The notes beneath the pieces were generated by a model. It worked only from the letters and a program-made list of their open reading frames with translations, searched no databases and had not been told where the DNA came from. Source: Acholeplasmataceae bacterium (GTDB lineage: Bacteria; Bacillota_I; Bacilli_A; ML615J-28; CAG-313). From it: a stretch of 59,625 nucleotides of DNA. How positions within the stretch are numbered: position 1 is the first letter of the stretch; each line of letters starts with the position of its first letter. The stretch covers positions 1 through 59,625 of the forward strand of contig DUPC01000062.1 of the NCBI GenBank assembly GCA_012838545.1, written 5' to 3'. Below, in pieces: positions 15,862 through 25,422 of the stretch. The translations under genes and the position numbers were made by a program.

Positions 15862-17939
15862 AACCTATTTGGGGTGCCTATCTCGAGGACTATTCAACAA
15901 TCAAACTAATCATCCCTGCCAGTCATAATTTCAAAAAAGATGCCATTTATTTAAGAGGCGCCGGGAAAAAATATCGCCTGATTCCTTTTAAGGAAGAAAC
16001 ATACGGTGAAGAACTTCACCTTTATACCCATTTTCAAGGGGTTATTTACTTGCATATCGATTATCAAGTGTTTTTAAGCCCAACGTTTTTTTATCCTTTA
16101 TCACTGGGAAAAATAACCCGTACACCGCGCTTTGAGTTTGAAACCGCTTATAACGGACCACTTGGCTGCGAATACCATAAAGAATATACCGTCTTTCGCA
16201 TTTGGGCGCCGGTTGCCAAAGAAGCGGTCTTGGTTTTGGTTCATGGTGAAACAACCCAACAACACATGAAATATGTGGGAAAAGGCGTTTGGGAATTTAA
16301 AGTAACGGGCGACCTTGATAAATGGGGTTATTACTTTTTAATTCGCGTCAATCAAGAATTGGAACCTGTTTTAGACCCTTATGGCATAAGCGCCAGTCCC
16401 AACTTTACCATGAATTATGTCATCGATTGGGAGAAAACTTATGCTTTTCAAAATAAAAGGCCGCCCTTTAGCGGCAGTTACGTCGATGCGATTATTTATG
16501 AATTGCATTTAAGAGATTTTTCGATTAACCGGTTTTTGAATAATCCCGGTGAACGAAGAAGTTATTACTTCGATATGATTACAACAAGCAGCCGTTATCC
16601 CGACTCAGGCCTTAAACACTTAAAGCGTTTGGGAATTACCCATGTACAATTACTGCCGATATTTGGCTTTGGCGGGGTGAATGAAACTAATCAAGAAACC
16701 GGTTATAACTGGGGTTACAATCCGGTTAGTTACAATACACCGTCGAACTGGTATGCATATGATTTAAACAACCCCTATGGGGCAATCAACGAATTAAAGC
16801 AAATGATTGATGGTCTTCATTTTAATGGTATAAAAGTAAATATGGATGTTGTTTATAATCATGTCTTTGATTCGGAAAACTTTTCTTATGCCAAGTTCGT
16901 TCCAGGTTATTTCTATCGCTATGATGCCAAAGGCTTTAAAACGAACGCAAGTGGCTGCGGAAACGATTTGGCAACCGAACGTTACATGGTGCGTCGCTTC
17001 GTCATCGATTCATTGATGTTTTGGACAACCCACTATTTAATCGACGGGTTCCGTCTCGATTTAATGGGTTTAATGGACACAACCACCATTTTAGAAATGG
17101 ATAAAAAACTAACCCAAATATATCCCGAAATAATGCTTTACGGTGAAGGTTGGGATATGCCGACAACTTTAGAACCTCATAAAGCAGCTAATTACCATAA
17201 TTATTGGCAACTTAAGAATATTGCTTTTTTTAACGATTTGTTCCGTGACGGTTTAAAAGGCTCACCGCTAAAAATCACCAAAGGATATGCTTTGGGCGAA
17301 AAAATCGAAAAAGAATTATTTATTCACTTGATTAAAGGTTCTTGTCAAGACGAGTTTCGCTTTTTAGCACCTAATCAATCTCTAAACTTTGTGGAATGTC
17401 ATGACAATTATACGTTCTATGATCAAATGAAGATTCTATGCAAGAACTTTTCCCCAAAAGAACAAATTGATTATGTCAGATTATCGCTGGGCCTTGTGGT
17501 CTTTAGTCAGGGAATACCGTTTATTCATGCGGGGGAAGAGTTTTTACGCACCAAACAGGGTGTGGAAAACTCTTACAAATCAAGCGATGAAATCAACGCC
17601 CTTGATTGGTCGCGCCAAAAGGAATACGATGAACTGACGGAAAGCTTAAGCGATATGATAGCATTACGCAAAGAGTATTCGCTTTTTAGAATGTCGGAAC
17701 GGGAAAGAGTAGAAAAACGCATCAAGTTCGATAAAAGGGGAGCGAATCAATGCTTATCTTTTCGCCTGATCGACGAAACCGAAGAACTTCAAGTCATCAT
17801 TTCCAATACTTATGAACCCGAAGTGTTTTATTTTGCCCCTTTGGTTACGATGATTTTTGATGGTAAACGAAAAGTACAAAAAGAGGTTAGCCAATTGGAA
17901 ATTAATAAACCGGGAATATTCATTTTGAAACGGCGATAA
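15858..17939 (+). CDS. pulA: Type I pullulanase
   Basis: A 693-residue GH13 debranching enzyme that cuts alpha-1,6 links in pullulan, glycogen or amylopectin. The N-terminal region (about 1-200) includes a CBM48-like segment (EYTVFRIWAPVAKEAVLVL), followed by the barrel with the family signature YNWGYNP. Catalytic residues are intact: nucleophile D401 in FRLDLMG, acid/base E430 in YGEGWDMP and D516 in ECHDNYTF. No signal peptide is present, so it acts inside the cell, probably on glycogen or imported branched dextrins. It overlaps the aldo/keto reductase gene by four bases and is last in the LytTR operon. No glycogen synthesis gene is in the window. Confidence 0.95.
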   Translation: MKPIWGAYLEDYSTIKLIIPASHNFKKDAIYLRGAGKKYRLIPFKEETYGEELHLYTHFQGVIYLHIDYQVFLSPTFFYPLSLGKITRTPRFEFETAYNGPLGCEYHKEYTVFRIWAPVAKEAVLVLVHGETTQQHMKYVGKGVWEFKVTGDLDKWGYYFLIRVNQELEPVLDPYGISASPNFTMNYVIDWEKTYAFQNKRPPFSGSYVDAIIYELHLRDFSINRFLNNPGERRSYYFDMITTSSRYPDSGLKHLKRLGITHVQLLPIFGFGGVNETNQETGYNWGYNPVSYNTPSNWYAYDLNNPYGAINELKQMIDGLHFNGIKVNMDVVYNHVFDSENFSYAKFVPGYFYRYDAKGFKTNASGCGNDLATERYMVRRFVIDSLMFWTTHYLIDGFRLDLMGLMDTTTILEMDKKLTQIYPEIMLYGEGWDMPTTLEPHKAANYHNYWQLKNIAFFNDLFRDGLKGSPLKITKGYALGEKIEKELFIHLIKGSCQDEFRFLAPNQSLNFVECHDNYTFYDQMKILCKNFSPKEQIDYVRLSLGLVVFSQGIPFIHAGEEFLRTKQGVENSYKSSDEINALDWSRQKEYDELTESLSDMIALRKEYSLFRMSERERVEKRIKFDKRGANQCLSFRLIDETEELQVIISNTYEPEVFYFAPLVTMIFDGKRKVQKEVSQLEINKPGIFILKRR

Positions 17940-17941
17940 AA

Positions 17942-17975
17942 AAAGGCCTTAATCGGTTTGACGGTTAAGGCCTTT
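17942..17975. terminator. Bidirectional terminator between pulA and ABC genes
   Basis: AAAGGCCTTAA (17942-17952) pairs perfectly with TTAAGGCCTTT (17965-17975). A T run follows on the minus strand and a T/C-rich stretch on the plus strand, serving convergent genes. Confidence 0.88.
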
Positions 17976-17984
17976 GTCTTTCTT

Positions 17985-20426
17985 TTACAAGGAATCGCGT
18001 TCACTGATGACATCGATGATTTTTTGCGACATGATTTTATATAGGGGAACGAAAAGGGCTAGGGTTGTTGTTATGATTAAAAAGACGATTAAGTAAAGCG
18101 GCGAACGGGTTGTCGGCATAAACATCGATAAGTGAACTTGGTTTAGTTCATCCATAATGCTGGAATTAAAGTATTTGATGGCATAAGCCCCCATAAACAA
18201 AGCAGCGATGTAAGATGCGATATTAATTACAAAAGTTTGAAAAATATAAATGAACGATACTCTAAAACCGCTTAAACCAATTGACCGGAAGATTCCGATT
18301 TCCTTCTTAGAATCGACAATATCCAAGGTGGTAATGGTCCATAAAATCCCAATACTGAATACCGCAAACACAAACAAGCCTGCTTTGGTAATCAAATCGA
18401 CAAAGGGGTCGATGGTGTAAGCATCGATATCGTTGCGATACGGCCAAACATTGAGAACATAGCCGTTATTATAAGCTGTATTAAATAATTGATAAGCTTG
18501 ATTTGGATCGGTTGGAAGTTCCGCTAGAATGTTTTCGCTGTCTTGAACCAAGTAACGGAATAGTTCGCTGTAAGACGCTTTGTCAAGTTGGATATAAGGA
18601 CTATCGGATAAACCGGAAATCGAAAATTCTTTGACAAAGGGTTCCTTGCCCATTCCTTCTTGATTGATGGAGAGGGTAAGGGAATGAGGGCTTATTTGGT
18701 TCTTCCAAATCAAATACGTTTGGTTAAAGTCTGTTTTGTTAATCGTTACTCCAAACAAGATTTCCGCCAGCGAATAAGGCAGTAACAAGGAATTCGGTGC
18801 AGTCGGATAACCTCCGATATAGCCATAGTAGCGCGCATGCAAAATGTTTTGGTTGACATTGGAGAAAGAGAAGTTCTTTGGCGCATAGGTATCGTCGGTA
18901 CCAGTTACCGAAAGACTGCCGGTCGATAAGTATCTGCTGGAATCCAAAGTGGAACTAAGGGTCATCTTTTCGATTTCGAAGTCGTCTTCCCAAAGAATAA
19001 CCGCATTCATCATCATAAACTCGTTTTGAAAAGCGTAGTTTGTTTTATCAAGCGAGTTATAGGCACTGTCTTGGAAAAAGTGAAGCCAGCTGCGATGATC
19101 GGTTTTCACGATACCCACAATTCGGTAATTGTCTTGGAAAGACAGATTGATAAGCCGTCCGATATAATCGTATGGCGTGTCAAATCTCGGCAAACGGTCA
19201 TAATAGACAAAATGGTCGATTAAATAATCGGTCACTAAGATTTCTTTCGGTTTTTCCGGAAGTCTTCCCGCTACCAAGTTATATTGATTGTGTTCATCGT
19301 ATTGCACGATTGTATGAATGTAACCGGGATAATAGGTACGGGCGATTTTATAGTTGTCAAGGGAAATATCGATGTTAACCGCTTGATACTTATGGATATT
19401 TAACCCCGGATTCAAGTCTTTCAAGGTTTCATACGATTTTTGGGGAAGCGGATGCCCTTGGTATTGCTTATAGTAGTCGCCTTTGATAAATTCCTCCGGT
19501 AAATTGGCTTTGGCTTGAATGTCGGTATATTGATAACCGTTTTCGACTGCCGTATAAATATTTTGTCTTAACTTATCGCCTTTTAGTTCAATCGTAAACG
19601 AAAGGAAAGCTAAACTTAAAGCCGAGATAATCGTCATGATCAAAAAGCGCATTTTTTTCTTGTAAATGTTTTTTAAAGAAAGTTTTACGCTCGTTCCTAG
19701 CGGAACATGCGCTCTTTTCAAATGCAGCGGTTCGATGCTTTCCCCCTTAAATTCCGCTTGGCTGTCGGCGACGATGGCACCGTCTTCCATTTGGATAATT
19801 CGGTCGCCGTAAAGGAAAGCCGATTCTTCGTCATGGGTAACAATGATGATTAAGCGGTCCTCCGCTAACTTCTTAAAGAGTTTGAAGATTGTTTCGCTGG
19901 TTTCCGAATCAAGATTACCTGTCGGTTCGTCCGCTATAATCATCTTGGGATTTTTAATTAAAGCTCTGGCAATCGCAATCCTTTGGCGTTGTCCCCCTGA
20001 CAACTCGTGAACTTTGCGTTTTTCCAAATTATCGAGTTCAACTTCCGTCAAAATCTGTTTGACACGTTTTTTGATTTCCCGCCGGGGTGCTTTTTGCATT
20101 TCGAGCGGTAAGCTGATGTTTTGATATAGATTCAAATCTTTTAAAATATTGTATTCTTGGAAAACAAAACCTAAATAACTGTTTAAGTAATCATTCAATT
20201 CTTTTTTGGAAAAAGAATTGATGGTTCGATTTTCAATCCAAATATGTCCTTGGTCGGCTTTGTCCAAACCACCTAAGAGATTAAGTAAAGTGCTTTTGCC
20301 ACATCCCGACGGACCAATGATAAAGACTAAACCACGATTGGGGAAAGTCACATTGAAATTTTTTATCGCATGAATTCTTTCCGAACCGGAGCGATAAAAC
20401 TTATTGACATTTTCGAGTCGAATCAT
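17985..20426 (-). CDS. MacB-like ABC transporter, fused ATPase-permease (second)
   Basis: An 813-residue protein. The N-terminal ABC ATPase (about 1-225) has Walker A GPSGCGKST, signature LSGGQRQRIA and Walker B MIIADEP, with the close HxLxH loop IIVTHDE. One membrane helix follows (about 255-275), then a large extracytoplasmic domain (about 280-690) and a C-terminal FtsX-like domain with three helices. This is the layout of the MacB/FtsX superfamily, which transmits force across the membrane or exports peptides and lipoproteins. GGAGG precedes the ATG. It begins 12 bases after a paralogue of the same design; the two probably form a heterodimer with the WG-repeat lipoprotein. The cargo is unknown. 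Confidence 0.87.
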   Translation of the reverse strand: MIRLENVNKFYRSGSERIHAIKNFNVTFPNRGLVFIIGPSGCGKSTLLNLLGGLDKADQGHIWIENRTINSFSKKELNDYLNSYLGFVFQEYNILKDLNLYQNISLPLEMQKAPRREIKKRVKQILTEVELDNLEKRKVHELSGGQRQRIAIARALIKNPKMIIADEPTGNLDSETSETIFKLFKKLAEDRLIIIVTHDEESAFLYGDRIIQMEDGAIVADSQAEFKGESIEPLHLKRAHVPLGTSVKLSLKNIYKKKMRFLIMTIISALSLAFLSFTIELKGDKLRQNIYTAVENGYQYTDIQAKANLPEEFIKGDYYKQYQGHPLPQKSYETLKDLNPGLNIHKYQAVNIDISLDNYKIARTYYPGYIHTIVQYDEHNQYNLVAGRLPEKPKEILVTDYLIDHFVYYDRLPRFDTPYDYIGRLINLSFQDNYRIVGIVKTDHRSWLHFFQDSAYNSLDKTNYAFQNEFMMMNAVILWEDDFEIEKMTLSSTLDSSRYLSTGSLSVTGTDDTYAPKNFSFSNVNQNILHARYYGYIGGYPTAPNSLLLPYSLAEILFGVTINKTDFNQTYLIWKNQISPHSLTLSINQEGMGKEPFVKEFSISGLSDSPYIQLDKASYSELFRYLVQDSENILAELPTDPNQAYQLFNTAYNNGYVLNVWPYRNDIDAYTIDPFVDLITKAGLFVFAVFSIGILWTITTLDIVDSKKEIGIFRSIGLSGFRVSFIYIFQTFVINIASYIAALFMGAYAIKYFNSSIMDELNQVHLSMFMPTTRSPLYLIVFLIITTTLALFVPLYKIMSQKIIDVISERDSL

Positions 20427-20438
20427 CGTGGGGTCCTC

Positions 20439-22895
20439 CTAGTTTGTTTTGATAACATCGATTGGATGTTTTTTGCTTAAGGATATGAGCGGGAAGATGG
20501 TGGCAAACGTTGGGACGCAAGTGGCAATGCCTAGGATAGTCAAAATACCCAAGAAGGTCATTTTGATTATCTTCAAATCGACTAAAGCGATTTGAGTAAA
20601 ACGATAATCGAGGACAAAGAGGAAAATCCAGGTAGTAATTACCGACAAGATAAATGAAGCTAAACCCATGATTATGACTTGGAAAAAGTAAATCAAAGCA
20701 ATCTTAAAGCCGCTAAAGCCTAAGGACATATAGATGCCGATATCGCGGGTGCTGTTTTTGATGTTGATAATGATAAAGTTAAAAATGAATAAGACGCTGA
20801 ATAAGCCAAAAACGAAGAAGAGGCCGACAAAAAACCAAATATTGTCTTTGATAAAATTATCGACCAAAATGACCTTTTGGAAGGCTTGGTTGTCCAGGAT
20901 AATGTCGTTATCAAGCATCATGCGATAGAGTTTACTGTTAATTTGGGCGTCTTCATTGATAATCATTGTGATAAAGCCACCATCGGTATAGCATAATCTG
21001 AGATAATTCTTAAAGCCGTCGGTATCGCTTAATAATGGCATGTAGATAGCGGGTTCTTCATATTCAATTACTTTAGTTACGACAAACGACATTGCCACCG
21101 GAATGCGACCGTTGCCATTGACATAGAAGGGAGTCTGAACGTCAATGTCTTGGAATTGGTCTGGGTCTTCCAAAGATTGTTGCGCTCGGTATTTAAAGTT
21201 GGTATAATTGTACAACTCCTGCAAATCCCCGGTTAAACCCAATACCTTTTTCAAGAAACCGGTAGTTACGGCCATTTGTTGAGGTTGGCCTTCCGGAGGT
21301 TTCGTCGGGTTGTTACCAATGGAATCGGTTCCCTGCGGTGCTTGGTCAATCGTGGTGATTAAAATGGAATCATATACACCGACCCGATCGTTTACGCTAT
21401 AGATGATTTGATCGGTAATCATTTTAATGTTATCGGTGGAAACGATACGATTATAGTTTTCTTGAGTGACAAAAATCGAATTATAGTAAATCAAACTGTC
21501 AGTAAAAGCGACCATTTTACGGGTGTCGCCTTGGTTTTCGATTTTCTTTAACTCTGCGTATTTATCGTAATCGGTCCTTAAGATTCCTTGGATTTCCAGA
21601 GGATATTCGAAATAATCATAAGTGAGGCTTTGCCCCAGCAAGTCGTTTAATTCAACCAAATTAGGATTTTTAAAATAATTTTGATACAATAAGTTTTCCG
21701 CTAAATAGTCGGTTATAATAATGGCATACGGTTTGGCATAATTTCCCAGACCGCCAGAAATGAAAGTGGTGCTATGCCCTTCATAAAGATGAATTCTTTG
21801 AATGACCGGGACATAAAAAGGATTTAGCTTCTCGGGGTCAGTGTTTTGATCAATCGGAATATAGAAATCCATGCCCTTGATGACGTTCATCTTGGATTTG
21901 GGATCGTGAAACATTTCGTAATACTGCGGATATTCAAAACTAAAGAACGCCGAATCGACAATATTATTGTTATTGTAATATTTCTTTTGAAGCGCCACAT
22001 ATTCGTTGCCATAGGTTTTTTGGTATACCGCATACTCACCCGTCGTATCGGCGAGCGATAGGTTAACCACCACCCCCGCAAACGTCAGCGATAAGGCAAA
22101 CAGCAGAATCATGAAAATAAAGCGATATTTAAACAGCATAACTGCTTTTAATGCTAAATTGAAACTGGTCTTAATGGGGGTTGTAATCGGTTTTAAGGAT
22201 AGAGGAGTTTCGCCTGTTTCGATATCTCCGGTATCGCTGATTACCCGACCGTCTTTAATTTCCAACACCCTATCTGCATACTTATTGGCTAGTTTTTTGT
22301 TATGTGTTACAATAAGGATTAAATGGTCGCGGGATAAGTCTTTTAACAAATCCATGACGATTTTACTGTTGTTACTGTCAAGGTTGCCGGTTGGTTCGTC
22401 CGCAATAATAATCCTTGGGTTTTTAATCAAGGCCCGGGCAATCGCCACTCTTTGGCGTTCGCCACCGGAAATTTGGTTCATCATGCGTTTTTCCAAACCT
22501 GTTAAACCAACCCGATCTATGATGGCTTGGACTTCTTTGTGGTATTCTTTGGGATTTTTGTGTTGCAAATCCAAACTGATGGCAATATTGTCGTAGACAT
22601 TCAGCCCTTTTAAGACATTAAATTCCTGAAAGACAAATCCGACATAGGAATTTCGGTAGGTGTGAAAGTCTTTGGAAGAAAAATCTTTGGTCGATACGTC
22701 ATCGATAATCAAGTCGCCGGAATCATATTGGTCGATACCGCCAATAATATTTAAAAGAGTGGATTTTCCGGAGCCGCTTTTACCGACAATAAAATGCATG
22801 CCTCGTTGTCCAAACGTCAGGTTTATGTCTTTTAAGGCATGGAATTTTTCCGATGTGGAATGATAGAATTTATTGATATTAATCAGTCTTATCAT
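20439..22895 (-). CDS. MacB-like ABC transporter, fused ATPase-permease (first)
   Basis: An 818-residue paralogue of the gene downstream: ABC ATPase (about 1-225; Walker A GKSGSGKST, signature ISGGERQRVA, Walker B IIIADEP), one helix, a large outer domain and three C-terminal FtsX-type helices. The outer domain has diverged much more than the ATPase. The ATG at 22895 is chosen because AGGTGA lies just upstream and overlaps the stop codon of the lipoprotein gene; an earlier GTG is part of that ribosome site. Both ATPases look catalytically complete, which fits a heterodimer with two active sites. Its genomic partner suggests a cell-surface or bacteriocin-type function, unproven. Confidence 0.86.
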   Translation of the reverse strand: MIRLININKFYHSTSEKFHALKDINLTFGQRGMHFIVGKSGSGKSTLLNIIGGIDQYDSGDLIIDDVSTKDFSSKDFHTYRNSYVGFVFQEFNVLKGLNVYDNIAISLDLQHKNPKEYHKEVQAIIDRVGLTGLEKRMMNQISGGERQRVAIARALIKNPRIIIADEPTGNLDSNNSKIVMDLLKDLSRDHLILIVTHNKKLANKYADRVLEIKDGRVISDTGDIETGETPLSLKPITTPIKTSFNLALKAVMLFKYRFIFMILLFALSLTFAGVVVNLSLADTTGEYAVYQKTYGNEYVALQKKYYNNNNIVDSAFFSFEYPQYYEMFHDPKSKMNVIKGMDFYIPIDQNTDPEKLNPFYVPVIQRIHLYEGHSTTFISGGLGNYAKPYAIIITDYLAENLLYQNYFKNPNLVELNDLLGQSLTYDYFEYPLEIQGILRTDYDKYAELKKIENQGDTRKMVAFTDSLIYYNSIFVTQENYNRIVSTDNIKMITDQIIYSVNDRVGVYDSILITTIDQAPQGTDSIGNNPTKPPEGQPQQMAVTTGFLKKVLGLTGDLQELYNYTNFKYRAQQSLEDPDQFQDIDVQTPFYVNGNGRIPVAMSFVVTKVIEYEEPAIYMPLLSDTDGFKNYLRLCYTDGGFITMIINEDAQINSKLYRMMLDNDIILDNQAFQKVILVDNFIKDNIWFFVGLFFVFGLFSVLFIFNFIIINIKNSTRDIGIYMSLGFSGFKIALIYFFQVIIMGLASFILSVITTWIFLFVLDYRFTQIALVDLKIIKMTFLGILTILGIATCVPTFATIFPLISLSKKHPIDVIKTN

Positions 22896-22904
22896 GACGG
22901 TCAC

Positions 22905-24128
22905 CTAGTAGAAGATTTCGCGGTACAACGGTTCTAAAATGTAGGTTCCGTTTGTATCGACTAAACCATATAATTGATTGGCAAGGTGTACTTTTGCCAA
23001 AGCTTTATTTTGGTAATAAGGGGTAATCTTGAAATTAAAAATGTTGATCGGATTGTCTGCTATGACGGTCCCGTCTTGTTTTGTTAGTTCCAATTCATAA
23101 AAGAAAGGTTTATTATCGTCATCGAAAAACAATTTGCCCACATAGTTGGCATTTACGAACCGATGGCCATTTAGGACAACGGAACCGTCAAAGAGGTCCC
23201 CTACGGAAAGGAAGTATCCTCCGGTACCGAGGATGAAGGATTTCCAAGTTTTTTGATAAGGGAATGTACCGTCGGTTGTTAAGATATTGTATTCTTTGTA
23301 GAGGAACTCCCCTTCGGGATAAGCTGCGTAATTACCGATTAAAGCGAATCCCTCGTTAAAATTGCGGGCATAATCAAACATTAGGGTTTTGTTGGTTTCA
23401 TCTTTTAAGGTATTGCCGCTTTGATCGATAAAGAAGTAGCGTAGGGAACTTTCGTCAAGTCGACCCGAAGCAACTTCACCATAGGCAACTCTAGCCCATC
23501 CGTCATAAAAGTAATCCGCAAAATGATATTTTTGGTTGCCAACATAAAGGCCAAAGATGTCAATCAATTGATATTCCATGACGCCTTCATTGATATTACC
23601 CACAATCGCATAACCGTTTTTGAACGGGGAAGCGTAATCAAAACTTTTGTTCCATAAAGTGAAATCTTCTTTCATAAAAGTCCATTTGCCAGTGGATAAT
23701 ATTTCTACCGTCAAAAAGCCTTCTTGGAAGTAGTGGTGGGCTTTTAAATGATTGGGAAAGGTATAGAGGATTTCGCCTTTAGGATTGATAATGAATTGTT
23801 TACCGTCTTTTGTGACAATTGCTTTATGCTCTTTCATGAGTCCTGCTTGGTCATATTGGGGTTTTAACAAAACTTCGCCGGTATTTTTGATATAACCGTA
23901 TTTCATGGTTTGTTTAATCCGTTTACCGACAATCAGCGTTTCGCCGAATTCTGGAATGATTTCATCGTATTCGGAAAGCGCCAAAGTTTCGCCTTGGGGA
24001 TTTAGTAAAGCGGGACCATCATCGGTGTAAACAACACAAAATGCCTCGGTAAGATAATTCTTTTGGCAACCATAAATTAAGAATACTAGAAGAAATATAG
24101 TCAATAGGAAACACAATTTTTTACTCAT
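22905..24128 (-). CDS. WG-repeat surface lipoprotein
   Basis: A 407-residue lipoprotein. The signal peptide ends in the lipobox LIYGC with Cys21 as the lipidation site. The rest carries several WG-type beta repeats, for example KYGYIKNTGEVLLKPQYD and a final LYGLVDTNGTYILEPLY. WG repeats form outer beta structures, probably for binding. It starts a three-gene minus-strand operon with two MacB-like ABC proteins: its stop codon overlaps the ribosome site of the first. It could be the outside partner of that transporter. A strong promoter lies 23 bases upstream. Confidence 0.82.
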   Translation of the reverse strand: MSKKLCFLLTIFLLVFLIYGCQKNYLTEAFCVVYTDDGPALLNPQGETLALSEYDEIIPEFGETLIVGKRIKQTMKYGYIKNTGEVLLKPQYDQAGLMKEHKAIVTKDGKQFIINPKGEILYTFPNHLKAHHYFQEGFLTVEILSTGKWTFMKEDFTLWNKSFDYASPFKNGYAIVGNINEGVMEYQLIDIFGLYVGNQKYHFADYFYDGWARVAYGEVASGRLDESSLRYFFIDQSGNTLKDETNKTLMFDYARNFNEGFALIGNYAAYPEGEFLYKEYNILTTDGTFPYQKTWKSFILGTGGYFLSVGDLFDGSVVLNGHRFVNANYVGKLFFDDDNKPFFYELELTKQDGTVIADNPINIFNFKITPYYQNKALAKVHLANQLYGLVDTNGTYILEPLYREIFY

Positions 24129-24150
24129 AATCTACCTCAACGTTATATAT

Positions 24151-24179
24151 ATTATACCAAAAACGCATGATTCTGGCAA
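24151..24179 (-). promoter_or_regulatory. Promoter of the WG-lipoprotein/ABC operon
   Basis: On the minus strand: TTGCCA, 17-base spacer, TATAAT, with an extended TGG. TSS expected about 15 bases before the start codon. Confidence 0.8.
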
Positions 24180-24250
24180 CCAAAGGCAAAAATAATTTAT
24201 CCGCTTGGTTTTTGGCAGTTTTTATTTATTAACAGAAAGGAAGTAGGACG

Positions 24251-24982
24251 ATGGAGAAAATCACCGGCGTAATCTTAGCGGGGGGAAAAGGGACAAGGAT
24301 GAACGGTTCCCGTCCTAAAGTTTTAATGGAAATCGAAGGCAAACCGATGATAAGACGGATTGTTGAATGTTTTGAAAGCCCTTTTGTCAAAAAAACTATT
24401 GTGGTGGTGGGTAAACTTGAAAAGGAAATCGCTCAAGTTTTACCTTCAGATATCATCTATGCCAAACAGAGTGAACCAAAAGGTACGCTTGATGCTTTTC
24501 GAAGTGCCTTTCCTTACTTATCCGCTGACGACATTGCTTTGGTTGTTCCTTCCGATATTCCCTTTTTAACAAAAGAAAGGCTGGAAGATATTATCAAGTT
24601 CTACCAAGAAAACCCCCAAAAAGCGGTGGTTGTTGGCATGAAAGTTGCCAATCCCCAAGGCTACGGACGCTTGACTATAAGAAATAATCGCTTAATAATA
24701 ATTGAAGAAAAAGAAACCAGCGACGAAGAAAAAGCGATAAAATCAATCAATACCGGGATATATCTGTTCCCGATAAAACTGGTTAAGGATTTAGTACATC
24801 AGGTAACAAACAACAACCGCACAGGGGAATTTTATTTAACCGATTTGGTGTACATGCTTTCCGAAAAAGACCAAATAGTCCCTCTCTATTATCCGGAAGA
24901 CTATACCTTAAAAGGGGTAAACGATTGGGAAACTTGGAAATTGTTAAAGGAAGAAAAAGCCAACCGGGAAAAAGGGAATTGA
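24251..24982 (+). CDS. GlmU-like nucleotidyltransferase without acetyltransferase domain
   Basis: A 243-residue NTP-transferase. LAGGKGTRM with the following PKVL forms the nucleotide/Mg site. VPSDIPF, GYGRLTIRNNRLIIIEEKE, NTGIY and GEFYLTDLV follow in the order seen in the uridyltransferase half of GlmU, which makes UDP-GlcNAc. The left-handed beta-helix acetyltransferase domain of bifunctional GlmU (about 450 residues) is absent. AAAGGAAG precedes the ATG. It stands divergent from the WG-lipoprotein operon and just upstream of darA. It could be a true GlmU-type UDP-sugar enzyme or a related nucleotidyltransferase with another sugar. Confidence 0.78.
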   Translation: MEKITGVILAGGKGTRMNGSRPKVLMEIEGKPMIRRIVECFESPFVKKTIVVVGKLEKEIAQVLPSDIIYAKQSEPKGTLDAFRSAFPYLSADDIALVVPSDIPFLTKERLEDIIKFYQENPQKAVVVGMKVANPQGYGRLTIRNNRLIIIEEKETSDEEKAIKSINTGIYLFPIKLVKDLVHQVTNNNRTGEFYLTDLVYMLSEKDQIVPLYYPEDYTLKGVNDWETWKLLKEEKANREKGN

Positions 24983-24987
24983 TACGC

Positions 24988-25016
24988 TTTACAAAAAGCT
25001 AATTGTGTGATAAAAT
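24988..25016 (+). promoter_or_regulatory. Promoter of darA
   Basis: TTTACA, 17-base spacer, TAAAAT with extended TGA. It lies directly after the GlmU-like gene's stop, so darA has its own transcript. Confidence 0.78.
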
Positions 25017-25056
25017 TATTTTAGCACTGATGAATAACCAGGCAAAAGGGGGAAAA

Positions 25057-25380
25057 ATGAAGCTTATAATAATCATTGTTGCCAATGAAGACGCAACAAA
25101 AGTAACCAATGCGCTATTGAAAGAAAAATTCTTTGTTACCAAACTTGCCACAACCGGTGGGTTATTAATGAGCGGCAATACGACTTTGTTGGTGGGTACC
25201 AACGAAGAAAATGTCGATCATGTGATTGACATTGTCGGGGGTTACAGTAAAACCCGGAAAAAAGTTGTGCCAAGCACAATTCCGAATGAATTTGGAATGT
25301 TTTCCTCTTATCCGCTAGAGGTTCAAGTAGGTGGAGCAACCATCTTTGTCATTGACATTGAGAAATTTATCAAATTATAA
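25057..25380 (+). CDS. darA: PII-like cyclic di-AMP receptor DarA
   Basis: A 107-residue PII-like signal protein that binds cyclic di-AMP, forming trimers in the cytosol. The sequence follows B. subtilis DarA (109 residues) along its length: MKLIIIIV, then VTKLATTGGLLMSGNTTLL, which forms the nucleotide pocket, then YPLEVQVGGATIFVID at the C-terminus. It uses ATG 25057 after AAAGGGGG; the longer reading frame upstream does not match the family. It is a single-gene unit. The presence of DarA implies c-di-AMP signalling elsewhere in the genome, usually linked to K+ and wall homeostasis. Confidence 0.93.
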   Translation: MKLIIIIVANEDATKVTNALLKEKFFVTKLATTGGLLMSGNTTLLVGTNEENVDHVIDIVGGYSKTRKKVVPSTIPNEFGMFSSYPLEVQVGGATIFVIDIEKFIKL

Positions 25381-25422
25381 TGCCTAGTTATGAAAATTAT
25401 TGTTCGCCTTTGATTAAGGCAT

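Noticed and set aside
22111-22596. A 161-codon open frame antisense to the first MacB-like ATPase
   Set aside because: Mirrors the ATPase domain coding pattern; no promoter or ribosome site.
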